Assembly (NCBI RefSeq): GCF_000189635.1
Contig: NW_002476185.1
Coordinates: 293,886 to 357,885 of the forward strand
Length of the DNA: 64,000 nt
Origin: Tetrahymena thermophila SB210
Taxonomy: Eukaryota > Ciliophora > Oligohymenophorea > Hymenostomatida > Tetrahymenidae
Direction: 5' to 3'
Numbering within the stretch: position 1 is the first letter of the stretch; every line of letters begins with the position of its first letter. The notes beneath the pieces were generated by a model. The model was not told the origin of the DNA. It did not search any database and saw only the letters and a program-made list of their open reading frames with translations. Positions 48,534-60,400 of the stretch are shown here, one piece after another. Position numbers and translations under genes: made by a program.

Positions 48534-50501
48534 TCATAAAAACAACTTTTTTTATACTAAATACTTTTGTTTTCTAATACTATATTGATCTAGTTATTCT
48601 CCTTAACTACCAACTACATTATCCCTTTTTTATTTATTTATTTATTTATTTTTTATGATTTATTTAATTTTTTGTTGATAAAGTTACTGCAAGTCAAGTG
48701 TAAAGCTGCTTATTTTCTTTTATTTTGACATATCAGAAATTAATTATTTATAACCTTCGATTCCAATAGAACAAAAGCTTTTATCAAAATTATATTAAAG
48801 CAAATAAACAAATGATTGAAAGATTAAAAATTAAATAATTGAATATCTAATTATAATTACTTAGTTTCAATTAATAATGATTAGATATTTGACAGCTTTA
48901 AGAGAGATCTACTGATACTAGATATTCCACTACTATATATAGAGATGTAACTTTTAAGAATTAAATTAATTTAAAATCTATTTGTTTTTTTAATTAAAAA
49001 CTTTACGATAAGAAAAGATTTAACTTTTGCAATTTGATACACTCTGATATATCATCTATGAATTTGCATAATACACTTTTTTCTAGGTTAACATTATCAC
49101 TAAAAATATTTATAATAAACTGTGTTGATAAATAAAGCATTATACGTTAAATTTATGCTAAGTTTTTCTAAATGTTTTAGATTTTTTATAGAATTTCCGA
49201 GTGAAATTGCTCCTTAGTTAATTATGTTATTCTTTCTTCATTAAAATTAAATAAATTTTAATTATTTTTAAAATACTTAATTTAAATACTCTAAATCTAT
49301 TTCTAAACTTTTTAGATTAATCATATTAGAAATTCCTTTGGACAACTCTGATACTCCTACATCTGTGACTTTTGCCACACTTTATTAAAAAAATATTATT
49401 AGACTTTAGAAATGAGTTAAAATATTTGATATACTTTATTATTAAATTCAAATGCTATAAATTAACCCAGAACTTCATTTCTTAACTAAGATTAGCTAAC
49501 CCTTAATCTTCTATTTAGTTATCCCTTTTAATTTTTTTAAATTAAAAAATTAATTTTCTTAGCTTCTTTTAAAATTTATTACCCTAATTTAAGCTTTAAA
49601 GTTTAAAGATTGCCTAATTATGTAATACAACTTGCAATTTCTGGTACATCGTTTTGGAGTAAATAATTATATCTATTTTTAGTTAGAATGAATATTAAAA
49701 TAAACATATTTATCTTAGGCATTTATCCTAAAATAATGATTTGTTATTTAATCAAAATTTAAATACTCAAAATTAAGCTCCAAATCAGATATTTAATTTA
49801 ACTTTGCTATTTTTTATACAAAGCCAAAAACCCCTGAAGAATACAATTCGTTACTCCTTTTTTTTAAAAATTCATTTTGGTTATTTGAGTATTAATAATT
49901 TTTTACCCTAGATTAATAGATAGCTTTTTTAAGCTTTTTTAGAGATTTGATAATTCTTCGCCCAATAATATTACTCCTGTATCTCCAAAATTATTTTCTC
50001 TTTAAATTTATCAAGTTTAAATATTAAATATGCAAAATTCATACTATCTAAAATTTTATACTATAATTTCAAAGATAAATTGGTTAAAAAGCATGATTAA
50101 GCTATTTTTTATGCTAATATCTAAAGTCCATTTTCTGATATCAAATTGTATCTATTTTATTTTAATAAAAATGCAACTAATTTATGAAGAATAACCAAAT
50201 ATTACTCTAAGTTTAAATTAAGATTTAGCAAGCTTTTTAATTATACGATTTCAGTAGATAAGACTTCTATCCCTTTATCTCCTAACTTTTTGTTTCTTTC
50301 ATATAAAAATTTTAAAGATCTTCCTCATAAAAATAATTTATACTTTAAGCTTAGATTGAGGCTCTGTAAAGTATTTAAATCTTCATTTTATATCTTTTTG
50401 ATTAATTAAAATATTTTATTTTTTAAATCACTTTAAAAATTTTAGTATTTTACATTATTTAAATATTTAAATTTTTAGTTTATTTATGCTTTTTTTTTCA
50501 T
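48534..50501 (-). CDS. Leucine-rich-repeat protein assembled from 90-nt exons
   Basis: Thirteen exons, 414 residues, all phases matching. Exon 1 is 50501-50344. Then 50295-50206, 50151-50062, 49999-49907, 49856-49767, 49672-49583, 49524-49435, 49379-49290, 49235-49146, 49099-49007, 48950-48861, 48777-48688, and last exon 48624-48534. Nine internal exons are exactly 90 nt, two are 93 nt. Every internal intron is phase 2 and 43-70 nt long. Each exon encodes one repeat of about 30 residues with the pattern N-x-(I/L)-x-(D)-x-G-x3-L-x3-I-x2-L-x2-L-x2-L-x-L, for example NNIINQGAISLGNSI plus KNLKHLEKLSINL. There is no signal peptide, TM or kinase domain. From memory, a fast-evolving LRR family with 90-bp exons has been reported in Tetrahymena, and this gene fits it. 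LRR proteins bind other proteins; the target is unknown. Confidence 0.85.
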
Positions 50502-52521
50502 TTTGTTAGTTTTTTTTATAATTATTATCGTTTTATATTAAAATTGATATAAATCAGTTAGCCAGTCATAACATTTAAAGAGTGAAAGATAGTGTTTTAT
50601 TTTATAATAATTCTTTCAATTTTTATTTAAAGAAAGTGAATCTTTTGTTTTTTTTCCATAAATTTGAATTGTTATTTTATACTCCATTTAATTTGATAAA
50701 TATCTTTTTCTGTAAAACTTTATTATATATAGAATAAATTCTGGTTAAAATCTTAATATCTTAAAATTTTATTATAATTAATTCTTTTGTTCTTACTTTA
50801 TAAATAATAAAAAATTAATTTCAAACCTGTCTATTTTTATTTAAAATTCAAAATAATTTAAAAAATCTTATATGAAAAAATTTATTGGAGGTTTCTAAAT
50901 TTTTTCATGGAAACATTAAATTGTCTATTTAGTCTAAATTGTCTACTTAGATAAAAATACAAAATTATTCTAAATTTATAATAGTAATAAAAATTATTGT
51001 TTTAAATATTCAAATTAAAATATAATCAATCAATTAATTTAATAATTAATAAGTCTAAAAGTAAATTTATATTCAATATAAATTAAATCAGTGATTTTTA
51101 AAGCAATTATTTAAATTTATACAAATATTTTATTATTTGAGTATATTGATATTTATGGTTAATTTTTGCATGTTTAATTGTAAATATTCTTATATTTTTA
51201 TAAAATTTATTTAAAATTAATTTTCGAAATCAATCAGTTTAAATTTAAATTAAAATAAAATTTTTTTAAATATGTAAAAAATTAAAAATAAACATTAAAA
51301 AAAGAAAATATTTTTATTTATTCTTGCAATTTAATAAAATTAGTAAATACTAATAAATTATTTATCAGAATATAAAAGCAAAAATTATAATCTAAATAGT
51401 TGATTTGTCAGCTAATTAAAATACAGATAACTTATCTAAAAAATATATAATTATTAAGGATTAATTGAATTTTCAAATACTTTTAAGAAATGTTATTTTT
51501 AACTATTAATATAGGTTTTATATTAATATTAATTTTTAAGTCAATTTTTTTATTTAAAATAAATTAATTTTATCTTATTTTCATTTTTTTATCAAAGATT
51601 GAGTTTGAATTTCAACATTAAACTTTACAAAAAACTTATTTTATATTAAAGTTTATTATTAGTTTATTTAAAATAAAGCTTGTTTTGATTTAAATCAATT
51701 ATATAATATTTTTGAGTTAAAATTCGGATTTAAGTTCTAAAAAAATAATATTTTAACTTTCATTTTACAAAAATATAAAATAAACAGTTAAAAAGCTTTT
51801 TTAAAATGGTAAGATTTTTTATTAAGTTAGTTTTTACTTTTTGATTTGTAAATATATTTTAAAATATAAAAAAATAAATACCTTAATCTAAACAAAATAT
51901 TTAAAGGATGATTGATTTATCAGAGCCAGTAATTGAAGTGTTAGTAGAAATTTATAAATTTGTTTATTGAAATTAAAAGAAGATATTTTGACGATAAATA
52001 AATTTAGAAGTAAGATATACATTCAAAATTTTGAATCTATTTAAGAAGTAAATTGTTTAAATAAGTAGAAAGATTCTAAATTTAAAATATAAAAAAGAAT
52101 ATTTTATTTGTTCAATCAATTTATCTAAAGTAATTTATCTTTTTTAATTGTTCTTTAGTATTCATTTTGAATGAATTGTTTATTAAATATTTGTAAAATT
52201 CAATTAAAATATATAAATTGCAAATTTTTTAGATAAATTAACAATTTTTTTATTTAAGAAAACAAGTTTAAAACTGCTTAAGCTAACAAACCAAACAAGA
52301 TAGCAAGCAAGCAAGCAAGCAATAAATCAAAACAAATTGTTATAGGAGTAAGGAATACATCTTTAACAAACATTGCAAAGGAGTAATAAAATGTTGTTGC
52401 TTTTATTTTTCTTTATAGTTTAAAATAATAATAGGATAATTTTCAAACGAAGACATTATCATTTGAGAAAGCTCAATAAAGATAATTATTTGATAAAATA
52501 TAGTTAGTATATTAATCGAAA
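50502..52521. other. Divergent intergenic region
   Basis: Upstream of the LRR gene (-) and the palmitoyltransferase (+). Extremely A+T-rich. A short AAGC microsatellite lies at about 52299-52320. No exon recognised. Confidence 0.5.
52299..52320. repeat. (AAGC)n microsatellite
   Basis: About five tandem AAGC units, visible directly, in the leader region of the DHHC gene. Confidence 0.85.
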
Positions 52522-54590
52522 ATGAATTCTTAGAAACTTAAAAAACTATAAGGAAACTTATTTGTAGTTTTAATCATTTGTATAATCTGCTTTATTTATT
52601 TTTGCAATGTAAAATTGGTGTGGATTGATAGAAGGCCAAGTAAAAAAATTTCATTTTTTTCCTTTTACATACATCACTAACTCCAAAAAAAAAAGAGAAA
52701 TAGTTAATTAAGATTTATTTTAAAATAGGTAATTTCTGGACATATCTCTACCTCATAATATTCAACGTTTTCTCATTTATGCTAGCATGGTCCCTAATTG
52801 TCACTATGTTCACTGATCCAGTAATATTTTAAATTTGAATTTACATTTCAAAAACTAGCAAATAACTACTTAAAACTACTATAAAGTAGGCATTAATTTA
52901 CTAAAAATTATTTTTTTAAAATAAAAAGGGTCGTGTTCCTTAAAATTGGGTAAATCTCTTTGATTTTTTATTATAGCGAAGATACATGTGTCTTTATCAA
53001 ATAGAATTTAAAAAATTGGGATATAAAATATATTAATTAGCTAAAAAAAATATTTAAACTTCAAATTTAGGATGATTTTATTTATTGATGCTATTTAAAA
53101 AGGGCTACTTTTTAGACGATCATGAGCATAAAAAGAGAAGATATTGCTTGATTTGCCATATTTTTAAGCCAGAAAGATGTCATCATTGCTCAGCTTGCAA
53201 TAGATGTGTTTTAAATATGGACCATCACTGTCCTTGGTTAGGAAACTGTATTGGATTTAAAAACAGAAAATTCTTTATTTTGCTCCTTTTCTACGTAAAC
53301 GTAACAACTTGGCTTGCTATGTTTGGAATGATTGGAGAAATATTTAATATCATGGTGTCAATTAAGGTAATAAAGAATTAAAAGAACAACATTTTAATTT
53401 ATTTATTTCTTTATTTGTTTGTTTGTTTAAAGTTTTTCATTTTTATAAATTAACAAATAAATTAATAATCATAGAAGGATTTACAATTTTCATTTGATTT
53501 AATTTTTTAAATTACTGCAAATTTTGAATTAAGATTTATGATAAATTAATCTCTATTGAATATTTTAATTATCGTTAGAACCCTTTTAAAAAATTTTTAT
53601 AAATTGATCATAAAATTTAATTCATTTGTTTTACTTTTTCAATTATATAATTAATTAATTATTAACAGTAAAAACTTGGAGGAGATGACACAATAACGAT
53701 TTCATGGTTCTCTGATTTCTTGATTGTTGCTTCGTTTGGGCTCGATATAACAGCTATGGTTATAATAGGAATTTTCTTTAAATTCCATTTAGATTTAATT
53801 TTTATGAACACTACTACTTTAGAAAATTTAGATAGAAAGCGTAACAACTCATCCTCATCTCCTTAACCTAACAATGTAATTTTTCAATAAAGTTAGAATA
53901 ATTACTATATATATATATTTTTTTTTAATTAGTATGATATGGGATAGTATTACAACTTTGTATAAGTTTTTGGATCAAATGTAGTTTACTGGCCTTTTCC
54001 TTTCTTTTTGGAAGATGGTAATTAAAAATATTTAGATTCTATTTTGAAATAATTTATTTAAAAAAAGCTTAACCTGTAGGAGATGGTGTAGTATGGCCAC
54101 AGAGAGTGTAAATTGATAACTTTGTATGTAATATGTATTCATGAACAATATTTTTTAAATAGTAAAGCAGACACAGAGACAGGCTTGATGAATAATAATA
54201 ATAACAGCTCTGCAGAAAAGACAAATAATACTAGCCATTAATATCAGAATGGATACCAAGACAATAGCTTGGGTATATTTAGTTTTTTTTCAAATTTTAG
54301 AATAACATTTTTTAATTACTATTAAAGGAAATAAATAAGTCCATAATTATAATTCGGGATAATAATAGCAACAGCAATAACAATAACAACAATAATAATA
54401 TTAATAGTAATAGTAATAATAATAATAAGCATAGCAGTATGGATAAGCTAGAAATTTTAATAACAATGCATATAACGGAAATTTCCAAGCTAAATAATAA
54501 TAACAATAACAAATGGGAAATGGCTTTAATTAATAATAGTATAACCAAGGATATTAGTAAAATAGTAACTTCTATAGAAACCAATTTTGA
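52522..54590 (+). CDS. DHHC palmitoyltransferase with polyglutamine C-terminus
   Basis: Nine exons: 52522-52639, 52729-52820, 52929-52949 (21 nt), 53103-53366, 53669-53875, 53933-54017, 54080-54107, 54163-54272, 54328-54590; 395 residues, all phases joining. Two N-terminal TMs are followed by TDPGRVPQNW. The cysteine-rich domain contains KRRYCLICHIFKPERCHHCS, then RCVLNMDHHCPWLGNCIGF with the catalytic Asp-His-His-Cys at 117-120. Two more TMs follow, then NTTTLENLDRKR (the TTxE motif, about 214-217) and the YDxGxxxNxxQVFGxN motif. It attaches palmitate to cysteines of membrane proteins. The last exon encodes long Gln runs mixed from CAA, CAG, TAA and TAG, then an Asn/Gln/Tyr-rich tail, not seen in typical members. 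Identification is firm; tail function unknown. Confidence 0.93.
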
Positions 54591-55261
54591 ATGGAGAGTT
54601 TGTTAGTTTATTGATTTAAATTAATTTACATTTCTATTTATCTATGAATTTACTTACTTACTTACTTACTAGCTTGCAAAAATTCATTCATTCATACTTA
54701 CTTACATAGATGAATTCTTAATTAATTAATTAAATTAAAATAATTAAACATAGATAAATAAAGTATTTATTTAACTTATTCAATTCATAAATTCTATATT
54801 TTAGAAATCTTAAATTTAATTGGCAAAACTTCAAAACTTTGTTTTATTTTTAACTTTCTTTTTATTCAAAAATAGTTACTTCAATGTACATTCAAATTAA
54901 AATAAAAGTTGTTGTTTAAATTTTATATATTTACTTTTCAAGTGAAAATATATCAATTTACTTACTTGCATAAATTTATAAATGCATGCATACTTAATTG
55001 ATATTATTAAACTTAGATAAATGAAGTATTTATTTAACTTTTTAAAATTTAATTGGTAAAACCTTTAAAATTTGTTGAGATTTAGCTTTCCTTTTATGCA
55101 AAATTATTTATGAAGCAGTACATTTGAATTAAAATAAAAGTTTTGTTTAAATTTGATATTTTTATTTTTCAAGCAAATAAGAAAAAAACAGTTTATGTAT
55201 TTTTTTATAAAAACTCCCTTTTTTTTATATAGTAATTTGATTATTAATTTATAATTATATT
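54591..55261. other. Convergent intergenic region holding a tandem duplication
   Basis: Lies between the DHHC (+) and DCN1-like (-) stop codons. Most of it is the two-copy repeat entered separately. Confidence 0.6.
54640..55173. repeat. Diverged tandem duplication with ACTT microsatellite heads
   Basis: Copy 1 (about 54640-54942) and copy 2 (about 54943-55173) share 'tagataaa(t/a)gaagtatttatttaact', 'aatttaattgg(c/t)aaaac' and 'aaattaaaataaaagtt'. Each begins with TTAC/ACTT tetranucleotide runs. Visible by eye, with many substitutions. Confidence 0.8.
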
Positions 55262-56588
55262 TCAATATTCCTATTCTTGAGGTTAGTATCCCATGAATTG
55301 CATGAAATCATCTATAAGAGTAGGCCAGGCACCTATAATATTTAAATAAAAATATATTAAAAATTTTTGTTTAGCTATTGAAAAGTAGGTTAAATGATTT
55401 CTTTAATTTTAATTTGTCTAGTAAGTTTTTGCTATCTTAATTAAAATTTTTTTTACTGTAAGGATCGTATTTCTTTAAATCTCCTCTAGTTTGAAGATGG
55501 AATTCAAGCAACATATTCCATAAATCGCTATTAACATCTTTTTGCTTTTCCTTGGGAAGTCTCTGTAAGAAATTAAAAAATAAAATTTCAATATTCTAAT
55601 TTTTTTATTTATTTTTTATTTTACTTCTAAGAAACGAAGCCATTCGTCGTGATGGGCAAACTTGAAAGGTAACAAAAGACTCCAGAGAGCTTTTATTTTT
55701 ATGAAAAATGTTTATTGATCAAATAATAAAGCTATTTATTTTATAAAAAAAAAGGTATTTCTTATAAGTTGTTATTTACCTTTAGCAGATTCAAATTCAA
55801 GACATTTTTAACTGGCATTTTCTTTAGAAAAGTTGAAGGCAAATTTGTAAACATTCTTAAAGCCTTCATCAGTAGATAACTCAGCCTTTAATGATGGAAT
55901 TTTCTTCTTTAAATCTGCAATTGTGCTAACATTTAATTTTTATAAGCCTCCACAAAATTCTTCTTTAGTGTATTCACCCTTTTTTATGAAAATAATTTTT
56001 TAATTGAACTCAATTTTACTAAATTTTCAAACAAAGTGTCAAAAAAGTAAAATAAAAACTTACAGATTTCTTAGCATTGAAATAATATGAAATTACTAAT
56101 GTAGTAGGATCCATAATATCTAATCCAAGATCTTCGAAAAACTTAATAATACCATCGATTTCAATCTTTTAAGATTCTTTACCTTAAATTTTAAAATTGT
56201 ATTAATATAGAAAAAAGAATTTATTCAAATATGAAACAAAAATTAATAAAATTTTGGATTAGTTATTTTCAATTTTGAAAGCCTACTTGCATATTAAGTG
56301 TATAAAGTTTCTAACTTTTTGTCAAATGCACCAGTTCCTTGCTTTAAGGCAGTACCTGTATAGCCTAATTCGTAGAATCTATTAACTGCAGTATTGACAT
56401 CATAGTTAGTCTTGCTCAAAAGCTCAATAGCTTGCTATTCGCTTGCACCTGTAATATTTCTGAATTCCTAAACTTTATTCTTTTGATTTTGATTCAAAGA
56501 TTTCTATTATATATACAAAAATAGTGATTAGTCATTGCTTGCTATTTGCAATCTGTTGCTTTTTCAAAGCATAAAAATTGTTTACCAT
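55262..56588 (-). CDS. DCUN1D1: DCN1-like protein (cullin neddylation E3 co-factor, DCUN1D)
   Basis: Seven exons: 56588-56586 (only the ATG), 56503-56287, 56182-56064, 55978-55780, 55689-55625, 55562-55457, 55332-55262; 259 residues, the length of human DCUN1D1. N-terminal UBA-like region: NKVQEFRNITGASEQQAIEL. Then the PONY/cullin-binding domain: KIEIDGIIKFFEDLGLD, EEFCGGLQKLNVSTIADLKK, FKNVYKFAFNFSKENASQK, LPFKFAHHDEWLRFL, SDLWNMLLEF and AWPTLIDDFMQFM. The last two hold the DAD-patch-like Asp/Asp residues. The family brings the NEDD8-charged E2 to cullins in SCF-type ligases. No UIM or myristoyl site is seen. The one-codon first exon is forced by phase: no in-frame ATG exists next to exon 2. 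Identification is firm. Confidence 0.93.
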
Positions 56589-57426
56589 TCTATTATTTTA
56601 TTTATTAATTTGCTTGCTTTTTTCTAGATATATTTGAGAAATATATATTTTTTTTTTCTTTATTATTTTTATTATTTTCTCAGCAATCAAAAGTATCTTT
56701 TAATTTTTGATAAAACCAAACAAACACTAATAAAATTGAAGAATTATTATCATTACTTATTTAGTCTTTCAAGAAGACTAATTGGATAATATGAGAGAAA
56801 TAATAAAATATTAGTAGAGCCAATAATTATGAAAGTAAAATTTGAATTTATTCTGCAAAAATATTAAAATTTCTTTTAGTTTGTCTGATCTAATTCCTAT
56901 CTATCAAATAAAAAGTATCTAGAAATGCAAAAAAAAAAAATCAAATTAAATTAAATTCAGAGAGAGTATACTAATTTTTCTTTTAATAAAAGCAAAATAA
57001 ACAAGCAAGTAATTATTTTAATTTTATCTTGAAATTCTTTTATTCTATCAATATATTATCAATCAAAGGTAAAAATTAATATGTATCAATTGTTTTAACA
57101 TTTTATTAAATTAAAAAAATATCTAAAAAGAGGGGAGCATTTTCTATTTACTTATTAATTTAAACAAGAAAAGTGTTAAAAATTAAACTTCAATTTTTAT
57201 TTGCTTATTTTAAATAAATATAAAAAAAGCTAGTAAACGTTTAAATTATCAATTTTATGTTTAAACAAATTAAAATTTTAAACTAAAACTTGTGATTCAA
57301 ATTTTTTTACTAACAAAATTAATTAAAAATTTATGATATATCAAATATATAGATAGATAGAGTTGAAAGTATTCAGTCAATGGACGATATAAAATAAAAA
57401 CAATTTAAATTATTTTAAAAGCTTTT
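56589..57426. other. Intergenic A+T-rich DNA
   Basis: Between SEC31 and the DCN1-like gene, both on the minus strand. Includes a GATA run near 57350 and poly-T tracts that may serve as leader or 3' region. No exon seen. Confidence 0.5.
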
Positions 57427-60400
57427 TCACTTTTAAATAATCAAACGTTTAAGAGAAGTAATCCAATGTTTATGGGTAGCGTAGTCAGAAGTACAAGCAC
57501 GAGTCAGTTTTCCATGAGTATTCTAGGCTTCTTTTTGTTTATTGCTACCCATCTCATTACTGATTTAGCAGAGAAGAGAAATTTATTCTTGCTTCAATTA
57601 GTTATTTTTCAAAAGGCTAAGCAATTAGTTTAAGTATTATCCATGTTCATCTTTCTTCTTTGGATCTATTTATTCAAATAAGCCTATATTAGCATTGATA
57701 AATCCTTCAATTAGTTAAATTTCTTAGGGACTAGCAATATAGGCAGCAGATTATGAACTTAGTGTTCTAGATTAAGTAGGTACCATTGGAGGAGGGGCAT
57801 TAGATATAGGAGGTTAATCAACAACTCCAACTGGGGGTTAGTTATTATTTATATTCATACTTATTGGGGGGCGAGTTTAGCTCATGACGTTTACAGGAGG
57901 CTAATTAAATTTATTACCTTGGTTAGGATTGAATGGAGGGACACTTTATCCTCCTGTATTTTAAACAGGTTGATTTGGGCGAGGAGGAGGGGGATTGCTG
58001 TTTGATTCACTTTTAACCAAGTTTTAATTAACAACTGGAGGAGGTACCATGCCTCCAGCCTTTACTGGATTGGGTGGAACAAAGCGGTTTTAATTATTTG
58101 GGGGAATGTTAGCAGGAGGATTATGGACTGGTGGTACTCTATTAATTGATTCGTTCAAATTGTTATTAGGTTAATTTAAAGCAGGAGGTTTAGTTTAGCT
58201 GCTTTAACTACTTAAAACTGGGGGTCTATTATCGAAGTTGTTATTTTGTTGTATATTATTACCAGAATTTTGATGAACTGTTGGAGTAGATTTAACTGTA
58301 TTAGGATTAGGGCGGGGAGGAACTACATTGGTACCTTTAATTTATTCTTTGAATAGTTTATTGTTAGGATTAGCTGGGATAGTGTGGCTTGTATCTTTTT
58401 AACCAAATGTATTTGGATTAGGAGTAAAGTCTTTTACTTCAGGTTTGTTGAAATTATTACCCTAATTATATAGAGGAGGTGGAGGTATTTATTGATTTTA
58501 ATTACCTAAAACAGGAGGTTGATTCATGATAGGAGGAGGATTCATGACAGGAGGAGGGTTCATGACAGGAGGGGGATTCATGACAGGAGGAGGAAAATTA
58601 CCTTTAATTTGGTTTTTCACAGGAGGAGGTACCATACTTCCTGAATCTCTTGGGACAAAGGGATTATTATGAGGGTTTCTACCAGCATTTTGGTTTAAAA
58701 TAGGCTAACTTACTGGAGGAGTAACAGTCGATCCACCAACCTACTAGTTAAAGACTCTACGTTGGTTATTCCCTTCAACTTAAGTTTTGGTTTGGTTGGT
58801 AATATTAAATTTAACAAAAGAGTATGGAATGATAGGTTTAGGGAACTTATTTGCTAATTCATCAGAATAAACGTTATAAATTAAGTCTTTCATTTCAGCT
58901 ATTTTCAATTGAGTGGGTTCTCCTTAATCTAATATTTTATAAGCAATAGAAATTCTTGAATTGCATAGAGCAATGTTAGCCAACTCTAACAAAATAGTAT
59001 TGAATTTAGAGTCAGTTTAGATAGCATTTTCAGCCCCTCTGAATTGTTACTAGTTTTGAGCCATAACTTTTCTCAAAATAATTAGCTTTTAAACTGATTA
59101 AACCATATAGTATGCACGTTAGGTTATGTTAGCTCTAAGTGCCTAGATGCGCTTGAAGTAAATTCCTACCAAACGTTAGAAATTCTATGATAAAATAAAA
59201 CAGCATATAGCAGAATCGTCATCGTTCTTTTCTTTAATGAATCTTTCTGCAAGTTTATCCATTAATTACTAGAATTCTTTGGCGTTCTTGGAACATGTAA
59301 TGGCCAAGCCAGCACATTCTCTCCAACTCTTCAAATCATAATTTTCTGCAATATCTTCAATATCGTTCTTAATCAAATTTTTAAAAACATACTTAATGAA
59401 ATTATCTGTTTATTGAGTAAAGTATTAATCAATAGTTGATTTAAATAAGTCGACATTCTAACTATAAGCAATCAATAGAGCTTCAGCCATTCTACCACAT
59501 TTCATACTGCAATCGATAGCACCTTCATAATTTCCTACAATCATATTTTCCTTAATCATCTTTTCAACACCAGCATCCCAATTTTTATTTTTGCTGACTT
59601 ACTCAGTCAAATAAACTTCTTCAATGTTATTTGTGTTACTCTTTTTGAGTTGGCTTCCATTGATTCTAATTAATTAATTAATTAAAGTTAATTTTTTATC
59701 ATTTTTATTTGCTATTTTAAATCAAATTTTACTCTTGATTGCTATTATTGTGAGTGTGTTAAGGATTAGAAGTCATATTGTCCAAGATATCAGTTGCTTC
59801 TTTTTCGCCAACTTCAGCAAATACAATTGATTGCTTTTACTTAGGCTACATTTTAGTATTTGAATTGTCTTCTTCAATTGTATATTTGTGCTTCTTTCCT
59901 GTGTAGTCTTCTGCACGCTTAATAATTTCCTATTTCTTAAATCCTAAAGCATCTAATATCTCCTTGTTACTTCCAAAAGCAACTCCTCTCAATAATCTCC
60001 ACTAATCTAACTCTAAAGTATCTTCTTTGTAAATATTACCTAATTTGTAATCGCAAAATCCAGTTGAGTTATTATCATCAATCACCTTTTCTAATTCCTA
60101 GAACCATCTATGATATGACTGGTAGTTTTCTTCCTTGCTACGATAAATTTTTGAAGTTATAATTTGTTCATTTTTTTCCTAATTTCAATATAAAAACGCT
60201 TAAGATCTATTCAAAAATACTCTATCTTTTTTTATGAATCAAAAGCAAAAATTAAATAAAATTTACACTGAAGAAAGAAAGAACATTATTTGGGGCAAAT
60301 GTAGCGCCGACAACTGGCTGATACCATTTAGGAGGATTTGCAGAAATTTCAGCTGAATTCAAGGAATATAGTTAAACTGTTCCATCTGAAAGAGCAACAC

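Noticed and set aside
48130..48745. Two near-identical strings (aagtcaagtgtaaagctgcttatt) first taken for a mobile-element end
   Set aside because: They are exon 12 of the LRR gene and its relic copy.
54312..54584. Leucine-rich minus-strand frame of 90 codons
   Set aside because: It is the reverse of the polyglutamine exon of the DHHC gene.
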